Positions 20,831-28,720 of a stretch of 38,356 nt of DNA are shown here, one piece after another. The notes under the pieces were generated by a model, which was given only the letters and a program-made list of their open reading frames with translations, did no database searches and was not told the DNA's origin. This stretch comes from Trueperaceae bacterium. Its GTDB lineage: Bacteria > Deinococcota > Deinococci > Deinococcales > Trueperaceae. The translations under genes were made by a program, and so were the position numbers. The stretch lies in contig JACFNR010000005.1 in assembly GCA_019454765.1 (NCBI GenBank), forward strand, positions 1,768-40,123. Direction: 5' to 3'. Each line of letters opens with the position of its first letter. Position 1 is the stretch's first letter.

Positions 20831-21703
20831 ATGCCTAACGACGTCTACCGGTACACGCATGCGGCGCTCTCCGCCCTCGTCTCGCCACGGGTGGCACACT
20901 CCATACTGGAAGACGCCCTGAAGACCAAGAGCCAGACCAGCGACACCATCACCGTGGGGGCCATGCGCCACCTACTGGCGGGCGCCGTCCGCAAGGAGCT
21001 CGCCCGGACGTTGCCGCGGGCCGGGTTGACGAGCACCCTCAAGCGCCTGGCGGACGAGCTGGCGGCGCACCCCGACCTCGGCTCGAGCCAACCCACTCCC
21101 GTGGCCAACGCCCTGATAGCGGAGGCCGACGCCGAACACGCGCTCGACGCCCTCACGGCCGAGCGGGCCGTCGTCGTGCCGCCGCAGCCTGTCTCCGCGA
21201 CGGCCCAACCGGGCGGCTCGTCGCCGCGGTCGGGAGTCCCGGCCATCCAAGGCCTGAACGTCGGCGCCGCCACCGTCCTGGAGCGGCCCGTCGGGCGCCT
21301 GAGCGGGCGGGCGTTGCATGGGGACGGGCGGCCAGCGCGCCGACCCGCCCCTCCCCCGCCCCCCGGCAAGATCGTGCCGCGCCTGGTCGAGCGCGCGCAG
21401 CAGGTGGCGCTCAAGCTGTTCGGCGACATCGAGAGCGTCCGGCAGGTCGTCGTGGTCAGGCGCCAAGCCGTCGTCCTGGAGCGCGGCGAGGGCATCGACG
21501 CCGCCGCCCTGCCCGGCCTGGTAGTTTCGTCTCGTCACCTGTTGGCGCGCGCTGGAGAGCTGCGCGCCCTGTCGGTGGAGCGCGCCGGCGGCGTGCTCTT
21601 CCTCTTCCCGTTCGGCGAGGACACGGTCGTCGTCGTCACGTCACCCAACGTCAACATCGGTGCCGTCCTGAACGCGCGCGCCGCTCTCGAGGAGGCTGCA
21701 TGA
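20831..21703 (+). CDS. roadblock/LC7-like domain protein with novel N-terminal domain
   Basis: No named family recognised. Residues ~195-287 have the pattern of bacterial roadblock/LC7 domains: a helix, a hydrophobic strand VVVVRRQAVVLERGEG, the ALPGLVVSSRHLLARAGEL helix, LSVERAGGVLFLFPFGEDTVVVVT and the closing NVNIGAVLNAR. Roadblock proteins usually dimerise and regulate small GTPases; no GTPase gene is in the window. Residues ~5-77 form a helical domain (VY...SPRV...L.DAL...SDT...LP) that aligns without gaps to the start of the large coiled-coil protein at 23729. A Pro/Ala linker (~115-180) joins them. It has a good ribosome site, and its stop overlaps the next ATG. Confidence 0.65.
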   Translation: MPNDVYRYTHAALSALVSPRVAHSILEDALKTKSQTSDTITVGAMRHLLAGAVRKELARTLPRAGLTSTLKRLADELAAHPDLGSSQPTPVANALIAEADAEHALDALTAERAVVVPPQPVSATAQPGGSSPRSGVPAIQGLNVGAATVLERPVGRLSGRALHGDGRPARRPAPPPPPGKIVPRLVERAQQVALKLFGDIESVRQVVVVRRQAVVLERGEGIDAAALPGLVVSSRHLLARAGELRALSVERAGGVLFLFPFGEDTVVVVTSPNVNIGAVLNARAALEEAA

Positions 21704-23679
21704 TCCGGCGTCAACTGACCCTTACCACCTGCGTGGTGGCCCTGCTCACGCTCCTGGCGGCAGCGTTCGCGCAGGACGACTCGGTTCTGCAGCGCTACGA
21801 CCTCGCGATCGAGAACCTCGAGGTGGCCACCGCCAGCGTTCCCCAGGACGGCGCCCAGGCGCGAGACGAGCTCGAGCGGGCGCTGAACGCCCTCCTCACC
21901 CTGTCGCGCGACGCCACGAGCACGAACCTCGTGCAGGCCATGGAGCGCACGTTCGAGAGGACGCGCGTGGCCGTCGACAACCAGAGCCGGACCGACATGG
22001 CGGTGCAGACGGCCGTCCTGGCCGGGGGCTTCAGTCGGCTCGTGATGGACTCCGCCTACCTGGTCGCCGGTAGTGGCGACCTGACGACGGCGAGGACGCG
22101 GCTACTCCACCTCGCGGACCGCCTCGGCTTCGCTCCGGCGGACGCGGGCGCCGTCACCGACGCCGCGACGGCTCCGGCGCTGCGGCTGGCGTTCGAGGCC
22201 GGCCTCGCCGACGCGGTCGCCGCCCGCCTCGCCACCGTCGACGACCTGGCCGCCACCGATCCCGACGCGGCCTACGTCGACCTGGCGAGCGCCTACGGGG
22301 CGTCACTGTTGGTGCAGGACTCGCCACGCATCGCCCCCTCGCTCAACCGCGACCTGGTGACCGCGGCGCAGGCGCTCGTCGCCCACGACGAGGCGGCGCT
22401 CGCGACCGCGACCGAGGCCGCCCGGAAGACCCTGGCCGACCTCGCCGCGGCCGCACGCGGCGCCGACGCCGGTGCCGCCGCCGGGGCCGCGCTCGAGCCG
22501 GACCAGGCCACCGCCCCGGCCCCGGTGGAGCTACCGACCGCAGCGACCCCCGCGAGCACCGAAGGCGCCGGTGGGACCCCGCAGGGAGATGCCGCCACCA
22601 GCTCGGGCGGAACGGCCGGTAGCGCCGCGGACGCGCCGGCCACGGCGGGAGCGGCCGAGCCAGTCGGTGCGCCCGCCGGCTTGGCAGACGCGAACGGCGC
22701 CCCGGCCGAAGCCGGCGTGGTCACCGCCCCCGAGCAGGCCGCGCCGGCCACCGCCCGCGACGAGGCCTCCATCCAGGAGGCCGTCGCCGCCCGACTCCTC
22801 GCCCTCGGCGAGGCGGCGGAGCGCGCCAAGTCCGAGGAGCTCACCCGGCAGCTCGTGGCCGCCGGCGTCGGCGCCGACGCGGCCCCGGCCGCCGCCAACC
22901 GCATGCTGGCGCGCGGCCACGACGACCTTGACGGGCTCCTGCGGGGGCTCGAGGCCCACAGCGCCCAGCTGACCGCCGCCGTCGCCCGCGGCGACAGGGA
23001 CGCGGCCACGGCCGCTTTGAGCCTGACGACGGACGTCTTCCGGCGCGACGTGGCCCCGCTCCTCGACCACGTCGATCCCCGGCTCGAGGCGTCGACGGAC
23101 GCGCTCCTCACGGAGCTCGCGGCCGCGCACCCCACGCAGGCCGACGCCGCCCTCGTCGCCGCTCGCACCGCGATGGTGCGCGGCGCGTTCGCCGGCGCGA
23201 CCCCCACGCTCGCCGACGAGGTCGAGGGCGGCGTCGCCCGCTACTGGTCCGGTCCGGCCCGCGACGCCGTGTTCCTGATCCTCGGGATCCTGGCCATCTT
23301 CCCCCTGGTCCTACTGAACATGGCGTTCGGCGGGAGCAACCGCAACTGGCGCCTCGTCGGCTGGGGCCTGTTCCTCCTCCTCGTTCCGGTCTTCTACCAG
23401 GCGGTCGTGGGCCTGGCCAACCTCCTCGGCGAGGTGGTCGACCTGAGTTGGCTTCCCGACCTGGCGCGCTGGTCGCTGCTCGGCGGCCTCACGGGCCAGG
23501 TCGCGTGGGTGCTTCTCGTGCTCGTGGCGCTCGTGCTGGCCATCGTCGGCCTGCGCGGCATCTGCTTGCAGTTCGGCCTGCTCGGCGGCGCCCGCAAGGG
23601 GGCGCAACCCAAGGCGACCGCGGTGCAACCCAAGGGCAGCACCGGCCACACCACCATCGATTGGGACGAGGAGTTCTGA
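21700..23679 (+). CDS. exported helical protein with C-terminal membrane domain, unknown function
   Basis: 659 residues, no family recognised. An N-terminal signal-like segment (about 1-25, ending AAAFAQ) is followed by an Ala-rich helical region (~26-255), a low-complexity Ala/Pro/Gly/Thr linker (~255-350) and a second helical region (~350-515). About three membrane segments follow (~523-543, 551-575, 598-618). The short tail is basic, then acidic, ending TIDWDEEF, and is probably cytoplasmic. The topology suggests a long periplasmic part anchored by a C-terminal bundle. It starts by ATGA overlap with the roadblock gene and is followed by the coiled-coil gene, so the three are likely made together. 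The tail could be the contact to cytoplasmic partners (inference). Confidence 0.6.
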   Translation: MIRRQLTLTTCVVALLTLLAAAFAQDDSVLQRYDLAIENLEVATASVPQDGAQARDELERALNALLTLSRDATSTNLVQAMERTFERTRVAVDNQSRTDMAVQTAVLAGGFSRLVMDSAYLVAGSGDLTTARTRLLHLADRLGFAPADAGAVTDAATAPALRLAFEAGLADAVAARLATVDDLAATDPDAAYVDLASAYGASLLVQDSPRIAPSLNRDLVTAAQALVAHDEAALATATEAARKTLADLAAAARGADAGAAAGAALEPDQATAPAPVELPTAATPASTEGAGGTPQGDAATSSGGTAGSAADAPATAGAAEPVGAPAGLADANGAPAEAGVVTAPEQAAPATARDEASIQEAVAARLLALGEAAERAKSEELTRQLVAAGVGADAAPAAANRMLARGHDDLDGLLRGLEAHSAQLTAAVARGDRDAATAALSLTTDVFRRDVAPLLDHVDPRLEASTDALLTELAAAHPTQADAALVAARTAMVRGAFAGATPTLADEVEGGVARYWSGPARDAVFLILGILAIFPLVLLNMAFGGSNRNWRLVGWGLFLLLVPVFYQAVVGLANLLGEVVDLSWLPDLARWSLLGGLTGQVAWVLLVLVALVLAIVGLRGICLQFGLLGGARKGAQPKATAVQPKGSTGHTTIDWDEEF

Positions 23680-23728
23680 ACATGATGCCCCGCGAGCGCC
23701 CGGGTAGGTGCGGGAGGTCAGGCGCCGG

Positions 23729-26494
23729 ATGAACGCCGCCGTCAGCCCCGTCTACCAGACCGCCGTCACGGAGCTCGAGGCCGTGCTCTCGCCGCGCATC
23801 GTCTCGCGGGCGCTCAAGGACGGGCTCCGGCAGCTGGGACGGTCGCCGGACACGGCGGACCTGATGGACATCGAGAAGGTCATGAAGTCCCAGGTCTACC
23901 GTCAGCTGCAGGTGCTGATGCCGGTGACCCAGGCGAAGGAGACCGTGGCCGGCATCCTCGACCGGCTGGCGACGTCCTCCGCCGGCGCCAGCACCCCGTC
24001 CGTGGCGGGCAGCGACGCCCTCAAGGTGCAGGCCAAGCGCCTCGCCGCCCTGCAGGCGGAGCTGAAGCCGTTCAACCTCTACTTCGAGTGGCCGGAGGTC
24101 CAGAAGCTGCGCGCCCAGGTTCAGCTCGCCGAGGCCGACGCCGCCGCCGGCCGCGAGGCGCCCGGGCTACTCGCCGACGGCGAGGCTCAGCTCGAGCTGG
24201 TCAAACAGAAGCTAGAGGACCAGCTCGTGCTGCAGGCTCGCGACCTGGCGGTAGTGCAGGAGGCGCTCGAGCAGGTGCGGGAGGTCGGCGGCAACAGCGT
24301 TAGGCGCCTCGAGACCCTCGTCAACCAGGTGGCCGCCGCGCAGGCGCAGCGCCACCTCGTCCAGGCCGAGCTCGAGCGCGCCCACCGCCTCGCCCGCGAG
24401 TTGCGCAAGGCGCTGCCCGTCGAGGCGGCAGCGGCCACCCAACCCCCGGCCGCGACCGACAGCGAGACGCTCGACCCGGCGGCCCGCGACGCGACCACGG
24501 GCGCGGAGCCCACGGTCGCGCGCGGCGACGCCACGGCGCCCGAGCCCGAGCCGGCGGCGCCGCCGGCGGCGCCGGACGGCGGCGTGGCGGGGCGCAGCCA
24601 CCGCCTCGACATCGACGCGGAGCTCCACGACCTACGCACGCTCGAGAGCGACTACGCCAACGTGTTCGAGTACCTGCCGGAGCTGGCCGTCCGGATGGCG
24701 GAGCTGAGGTCCGAGCTGGAGGCGGAGCGCTCGGTCGCCCAGGTGCTGGAGGGGATGCGCGCCGACCTCGACGCCACGACGCGCGCCGTGCGCGAGGACC
24801 TGCGCGAGGAGCTCGAGGAGATGAGCGCCAGGGTCGCGGCCATGCGGTCGGACGTGGCGACCGCCGAGCTGGACCAGGCGCTGCGGGTGACCCTCGGCAT
24901 CCTGGAGTCGAGCCTGCCCAACCGCACCGACGTGGAGCACGTGCGGCGCCTGCACCAGTTGGCGCTGGAGCAGGAGGGCGTCCTGCAGCACGAGGACGAA
25001 CAGCGGGCCGCCGGCCTCGCCGCGCAGTCCGAGCTGCTGGAGCGGCTCGAGTCGACGCTCCTGCGCCGCGGCGACGACGCCGACGTGCGCGAGGAGGTGG
25101 ACAGGCTCCGCGCCGAGTTCGACCACCTGCGCCTCGCCCATGAGCAGAACACCGTCGCTCACGACCTCGTGTCCGCGGCGCGGCAGGCCGAGGAGGACCT
25201 CGCCAGGAGCCTGGCGGCACGCGCCACCGAGGCCTCCGAGAAGCTGGTGGCGCAGTTGACGGCGCTCCGCGCTCAGCTCGAACGCCTGCCGGTCACGGCC
25301 ACGCTCACGGACCGCGCCGACACCCTCCGCCACGAGGTCGAGCGCCTCCTGCAGGAGCAGGAGAGCGCCTCCGCCGTCGCCGGGCTGCTGCTCGACGACG
25401 ACCCCGGACCGCCCACCCTGGTCGACGACGGCGAGCTGGCGTCGCTGACGACCGAGGTCGACGCCCTTCGCCAGGAACTGACCACCAGCCTCCGCAGCCG
25501 CCTCATGCGGCTGGCCGAGGAGGCCACGGCGCTGGGGAACCACCCGCTGATCGAGCACATCCAGCGCGCGCTGCTCGGGCTCGAGCTCGGCCGCTACCCC
25601 GACCTGGCGCAGTTCCAGGCGGCGCTCCGGCAGGAACGCGAGGCGCAGCGGCAGGAGCAGCTCGACGAGCTCAAGCGGTTGGCGCAGGCGGCGGCACATT
25701 TCGAGGGGGACGGCCGCGGCGCGGAGCTGAAGGCGCTCCTGGCCGACGCGCGCGAGCGGATCCAGGCGGGCGAGCCGGCACAGACGCTCAAGCGCGCCGG
25801 CGAGCTCCTGCGCGAGCTCGAGGAGCAGGCCGACGCGGTGCTGGCCGGCATGCCGACGCGGCTCGACGCCGCCCTGGCAGAGCTCGAGCCGGTCTCCAAG
25901 CTGAATAGCGACGGCGTGGTGACGGTGCGTCGGATCCTCCACCACCTGGACTCGCAACGGGACGCTCTGCCGCGCCTGTCGCGCGGGCTTCAGTTGCAGC
26001 TGGAGCAGGCCCTTGGCCAGGCCGAGCGCATGCTGGTGGAACTCCGCGGCGAGTACGAGGCCACGCGCCTGGTGGCCGACCAGGTGGTGAGCGGTGGCCT
26101 GCTCGACGGGGTCCTGGGGCTGTTCCGGACGGCCGACCCACCGCCGGCGGAGCCCGAGACGCCAACCTTCTCCCGCCAGGCGGTCCTCGACGAGTACCTG
26201 AGCGAGAAGTACGTGAAGGGGGGCGCGTGGATGGACGCCGCCGGCGCCCTGCTGGCCGGCACAGACGACACGTTGCCTGCCGGCGCCACCGATCCCAGCC
26301 CCGTGCCCCTGGCCGGCGCCACGGCCGCCTGCTGGCAAGCCGACGACGAGGCGCTCATCGTCGCCTGGCTGCCCAACGGCGAGTGGCTGGCGTTGCGGCT
26401 CGGCGACCCCGACCTGGCCGGGCTGATGGTCAACCGGGTGAGGCGCGACGCCGCGACCTGGCCCCTCGCGGGGGCGGCGCCGGGCGACGGGTGA
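23729..26494 (+). CDS. large coiled-coil protein sharing the N-terminal domain of the roadblock protein
   Basis: 921 residues, no family recognised. Residues 8-80 are the domain shared with the 20831 gene product (VYQ...LSPRI...LKDGL...DT...MP). Then come helical segments (~98-235), an Ala/Pro/Glu linker (~235-295), long heptad-like coiled coil rich in Glu, Leu, Arg and Gln (~300-800), a short LLDGVLGLFR segment, and a compact C-terminal region (~880-905, ALIVAWLPNGEWLALRLG) that looks beta-rich. No signal peptide or membrane segment, so it is probably cytoplasmic. The ATG at 23729 has GGGAGG 11 nt upstream and matches the domain start; GTG 23708 would add 7 residues. Its stop overlaps tsaE. 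Confidence 0.6.
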   Translation: MNAAVSPVYQTAVTELEAVLSPRIVSRALKDGLRQLGRSPDTADLMDIEKVMKSQVYRQLQVLMPVTQAKETVAGILDRLATSSAGASTPSVAGSDALKVQAKRLAALQAELKPFNLYFEWPEVQKLRAQVQLAEADAAAGREAPGLLADGEAQLELVKQKLEDQLVLQARDLAVVQEALEQVREVGGNSVRRLETLVNQVAAAQAQRHLVQAELERAHRLARELRKALPVEAAAATQPPAATDSETLDPAARDATTGAEPTVARGDATAPEPEPAAPPAAPDGGVAGRSHRLDIDAELHDLRTLESDYANVFEYLPELAVRMAELRSELEAERSVAQVLEGMRADLDATTRAVREDLREELEEMSARVAAMRSDVATAELDQALRVTLGILESSLPNRTDVEHVRRLHQLALEQEGVLQHEDEQRAAGLAAQSELLERLESTLLRRGDDADVREEVDRLRAEFDHLRLAHEQNTVAHDLVSAARQAEEDLARSLAARATEASEKLVAQLTALRAQLERLPVTATLTDRADTLRHEVERLLQEQESASAVAGLLLDDDPGPPTLVDDGELASLTTEVDALRQELTTSLRSRLMRLAEEATALGNHPLIEHIQRALLGLELGRYPDLAQFQAALRQEREAQRQEQLDELKRLAQAAAHFEGDGRGAELKALLADARERIQAGEPAQTLKRAGELLRELEEQADAVLAGMPTRLDAALAELEPVSKLNSDGVVTVRRILHHLDSQRDALPRLSRGLQLQLEQALGQAERMLVELRGEYEATRLVADQVVSGGLLDGVLGLFRTADPPPAEPETPTFSRQAVLDEYLSEKYVKGGAWMDAAGALLAGTDDTLPAGATDPSPVPLAGATAACWQADDEALIVAWLPNGEWLALRLGDPDLAGLMVNRVRRDAATWPLAGAAPGDG

Positions 26495-26961
26495 GCGCCG
26501 GGACCGCCCTCCCGCCGGCCGGCGCCCTCCCCCTCGCCTCCCTCGACGCCACCACCGAGCTGGCGCGCGCCGCCCTCGCCGCCCTGCCGAACGGCAGCCT
26601 GCTGGTCCTGTCCGGGCCGCTGGGCGTGGGCAAGACCACGTTCACCCAGGCGTTGGCGTCGCTACTCGGCGTGGAGGCGCCCGTGAACAGCCCCACCTAC
26701 ACGCTGGTGCACGAGTACCCCTCGCCCGCGGGGACCCTCGTGCACATGGACGCCTACCGGTTGGGTGGCGCCGCGCCGTTGGCCGGGACCATGCTCGACG
26801 ACTACCTCGAGCGGGCGCGGCTCGTGGTCGTCGAGTGGGGCGAGGGCCTGCTCGACGCCTACCCCGAGGCGTGGTGGCTCGAGTTCGGCTTCGGCGCCGC
26901 CGACGACGGCGAGGGGAGCCGGGTGCGGTGGGCCCGCTGGGGCAGGCGGCCCGTCACGTGA
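26491..26961 (+). CDS. tsaE: tRNA threonylcarbamoyladenosine biosynthesis ATPase TsaE
   Basis: ATPase of the TsaB-TsaD-TsaE complex that makes the t6A modification at position 37 of ANN-decoding tRNAs. Walker A GPLGVGKTTFTQALA, the NSPTYTLVHEY segment, HMDAYRL and LVVVEWGEGLLDAYPE are family hallmarks. It has 156 residues, usual length. The GTG start overlaps the previous stop, and its stop overlaps tsaB as GTGA. Confidence 0.92.
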   Translation: MSAGTALPPAGALPLASLDATTELARAALAALPNGSLLVLSGPLGVGKTTFTQALASLLGVEAPVNSPTYTLVHEYPSPAGTLVHMDAYRLGGAAPLAGTMLDDYLERARLVVVEWGEGLLDAYPEAWWLEFGFGAADDGEGSRVRWARWGRRPVT

Positions 26962-27539
26962 CGGGCGAGCGGAGGATCCTCCTCGGCATCGACTGCTCGA
27001 GCGCCCACCTGGCGCTCGCCTTGGTCGACCCCGAGCTCGGCGTGCTGGCGGCCGGCGCCGACGACGTGGGGCGGGCCCACGCCGCGCTGGTGATCGCGGC
27101 CTTGGATGCGCTCTTCGAGCGGGCGGGGATCGCGCCCGGGCGGGTCGGTCTCATCGGCGTGGGGGTCGGGCCGGGCTCGTACACCGGCGTGCGCGTGGGC
27201 GTCGCCACCGCCACGGGGTTGGGGCGCGCCTGGGGGGTCCCGGTGGCGGGGGCCTCGAGCCTCGTCGCCGTCGCCGGCACGCGCGCCGCGCCTGGAGAGG
27301 AGGTGGTGGCCGTGATGGACGCGCGCCGCGGCAACGTGTACGCGCAGCGGCTATTGCGCAGGGAGGCCGGGCCGTCCGTCCCGACCTACGACGAGCTCGA
27401 GGCGCCCCGCAAGCTTGGTCGGGCCGCGCTGGCCGCCGCCTACCCGGGTCTGCGCGTGGTGGAGGGGGCGCCGCCGGACGCGGCCGTCTCCGCGCTAGCC
27501 GCCGTGGCGGGGCGCCGGGTCGAGCCCTACTACCTGTGA
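26958..27539 (+). CDS. tsaB: tRNA threonylcarbamoyladenosine biosynthesis protein TsaB
   Basis: Partner of TsaD in t6A synthesis; an ASKHA-fold protein without its own catalytic site. It shows LLGIDCSSAHLALAL, the signature GPGSYTGVRVGVATATGL and VAVMDARRGNVYAQ, and ends RVEPYYL as in the family. It has 193 residues, shorter than the ~230 of E. coli, apparently with a trimmed C-terminal half. tsaD is not in the window. Confidence 0.9.
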   Translation: MTGERRILLGIDCSSAHLALALVDPELGVLAAGADDVGRAHAALVIAALDALFERAGIAPGRVGLIGVGVGPGSYTGVRVGVATATGLGRAWGVPVAGASSLVAVAGTRAAPGEEVVAVMDARRGNVYAQRLLRREAGPSVPTYDELEAPRKLGRAALAAAYPGLRVVEGAPPDAAVSALAAVAGRRVEPYYL

Positions 27540-27546
27540 CTGGCGT

Positions 27547-27552
27547 TATACT
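27547..27552 (+). promoter_or_regulatory. candidate -10 box for the mreB-lpx operon
   Basis: TATACT just after the tsaB stop. It would give a leader of about 120 nt containing a CCCGGGC/GCCCGGG hairpin at 27617-27639. The -35 element is weak. Confidence 0.4.
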
Positions 27553-27680
27553 GCGGCACCGCGAGACCACGGCGTGCTCGTGGACCGTCTCCCGATGCCC
27601 CTCACCGGCCGCGCGCCCCGGGCGTCGCTTCGGCCCGGGCTGCGTCGTGGAGCCGTGAGCCCCGTGGGGCGGGAGTGAGC

Positions 27681-28718
27681 ATGTTCTTCAAACTAGGTCA
27701 GGAGATGGGGGTCGACCTGGGCACGGCGACCGTCCTCATCTACGTGAAAGGCAAGGGCATCATGCTGCGCGAGCCGTCGGTCATCGCGATGGTCCGCGAT
27801 ACCGGCGAGGTGAAGGCGGTGGGCGAGGAGGCCTACCGCATGCTCGGCAGGACCCCCGGGAACATCGTCGCAGTGCGCCCCATGCGCGACGGCGTCATCG
27901 CGGACTACGACCTCACGGAGAAGATGTTGCAGGCGTTCGTGCGCAAGGTGCTCACGGGGCCCAGCCGGCTGTTCAAGCCGCAGATCATGGTGTGCGTCCC
28001 CTCCGGCGTGACGGAGGTGGAGCGCCGTGCCGTCCTGCAGGCCACCCGCGAGGTGGGGGCCCGCAAGGCGTTCCTCATCGAGGAGCCGCTCGCCGCGGCC
28101 ATCGGGGCCGGCGTCAAGATCGCCGAACCGACCGGTTCGATGATCGTCGACGTGGGCGGTGGCACCACCGACATCGCCATCATCTCGCTCGGCGGGATCG
28201 TCGTGTCTGAGAGCCTGCGGATCGCCGGCAACGAGTTCGACGAGTCGATCATCAGGCACATCCGCCACAAGGAGAACCTCCTGATCGGCGACCGCACGGC
28301 CGAGACGGTCAAGACGCACGTCGGCGCCGCCATGCTGCGCGGCCCCGCCGACGACGACTCGATGGAGGTGCGCGGCCGCGACCTCATCAACGGCCTCCCC
28401 AAGAGCATCACGGTCACCACGAAGGACGTCGTGGAGGCGCTGAAGGAGCCCATCGCCAAGATCGCCGACGGCGTGAGGCGCGTGCTGGAGCAGGCGCCGC
28501 CGGAGCTCGTGAGCGACGTCATCGACCGGGGCATCATCATGACGGGTGGCGGCGCGCTGCTACGCAACTTCGACGAGCTGCTGCGCGAGACGACCGGCAT
28601 CCCCGTCATGGTGGCCGACAACGCGACCGAGTCGGTGGCGCTCGGCACGGGGCAGGCGCTCGACATGCTCCACGTCCTGCAGGACGCCCTGATCTCCGAC
28701 AACTTCCTGAGGCGCTGA
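27681..28718 (+). CDS. mreB: rod shape-determining protein MreB
   Basis: Bacterial actin that forms membrane-associated filaments guiding peptidoglycan synthesis. It has an amphipathic start MFFKLGQ, phosphate-1 motif VDLGTATVLIY, GVTEVERRAV, EEPLAAAIGAG, phosphate-2 motif VDVGGGTTDIAIIS and adenosine motif MTGGGALLRN. It has 345 residues, normal length. ATG 27681 is preferred, with GGGAG 5 nt upstream; a GTG at 27675 would add two residues. mreC and mreD do not follow; an S55-type gene starts 2 nt after the stop, which puts mreB at the head of the lipid A-like gene cluster. Confidence 0.96.
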   Translation: MFFKLGQEMGVDLGTATVLIYVKGKGIMLREPSVIAMVRDTGEVKAVGEEAYRMLGRTPGNIVAVRPMRDGVIADYDLTEKMLQAFVRKVLTGPSRLFKPQIMVCVPSGVTEVERRAVLQATREVGARKAFLIEEPLAAAIGAGVKIAEPTGSMIVDVGGGTTDIAIISLGGIVVSESLRIAGNEFDESIIRHIRHKENLLIGDRTAETVKTHVGAAMLRGPADDDSMEVRGRDLINGLPKSITVTTKDVVEALKEPIAKIADGVRRVLEQAPPELVSDVIDRGIIMTGGGALLRNFDELLRETTGIPVMVADNATESVALGTGQALDMLHVLQDALISDNFLRR

Positions 28719-28720
28719 GG

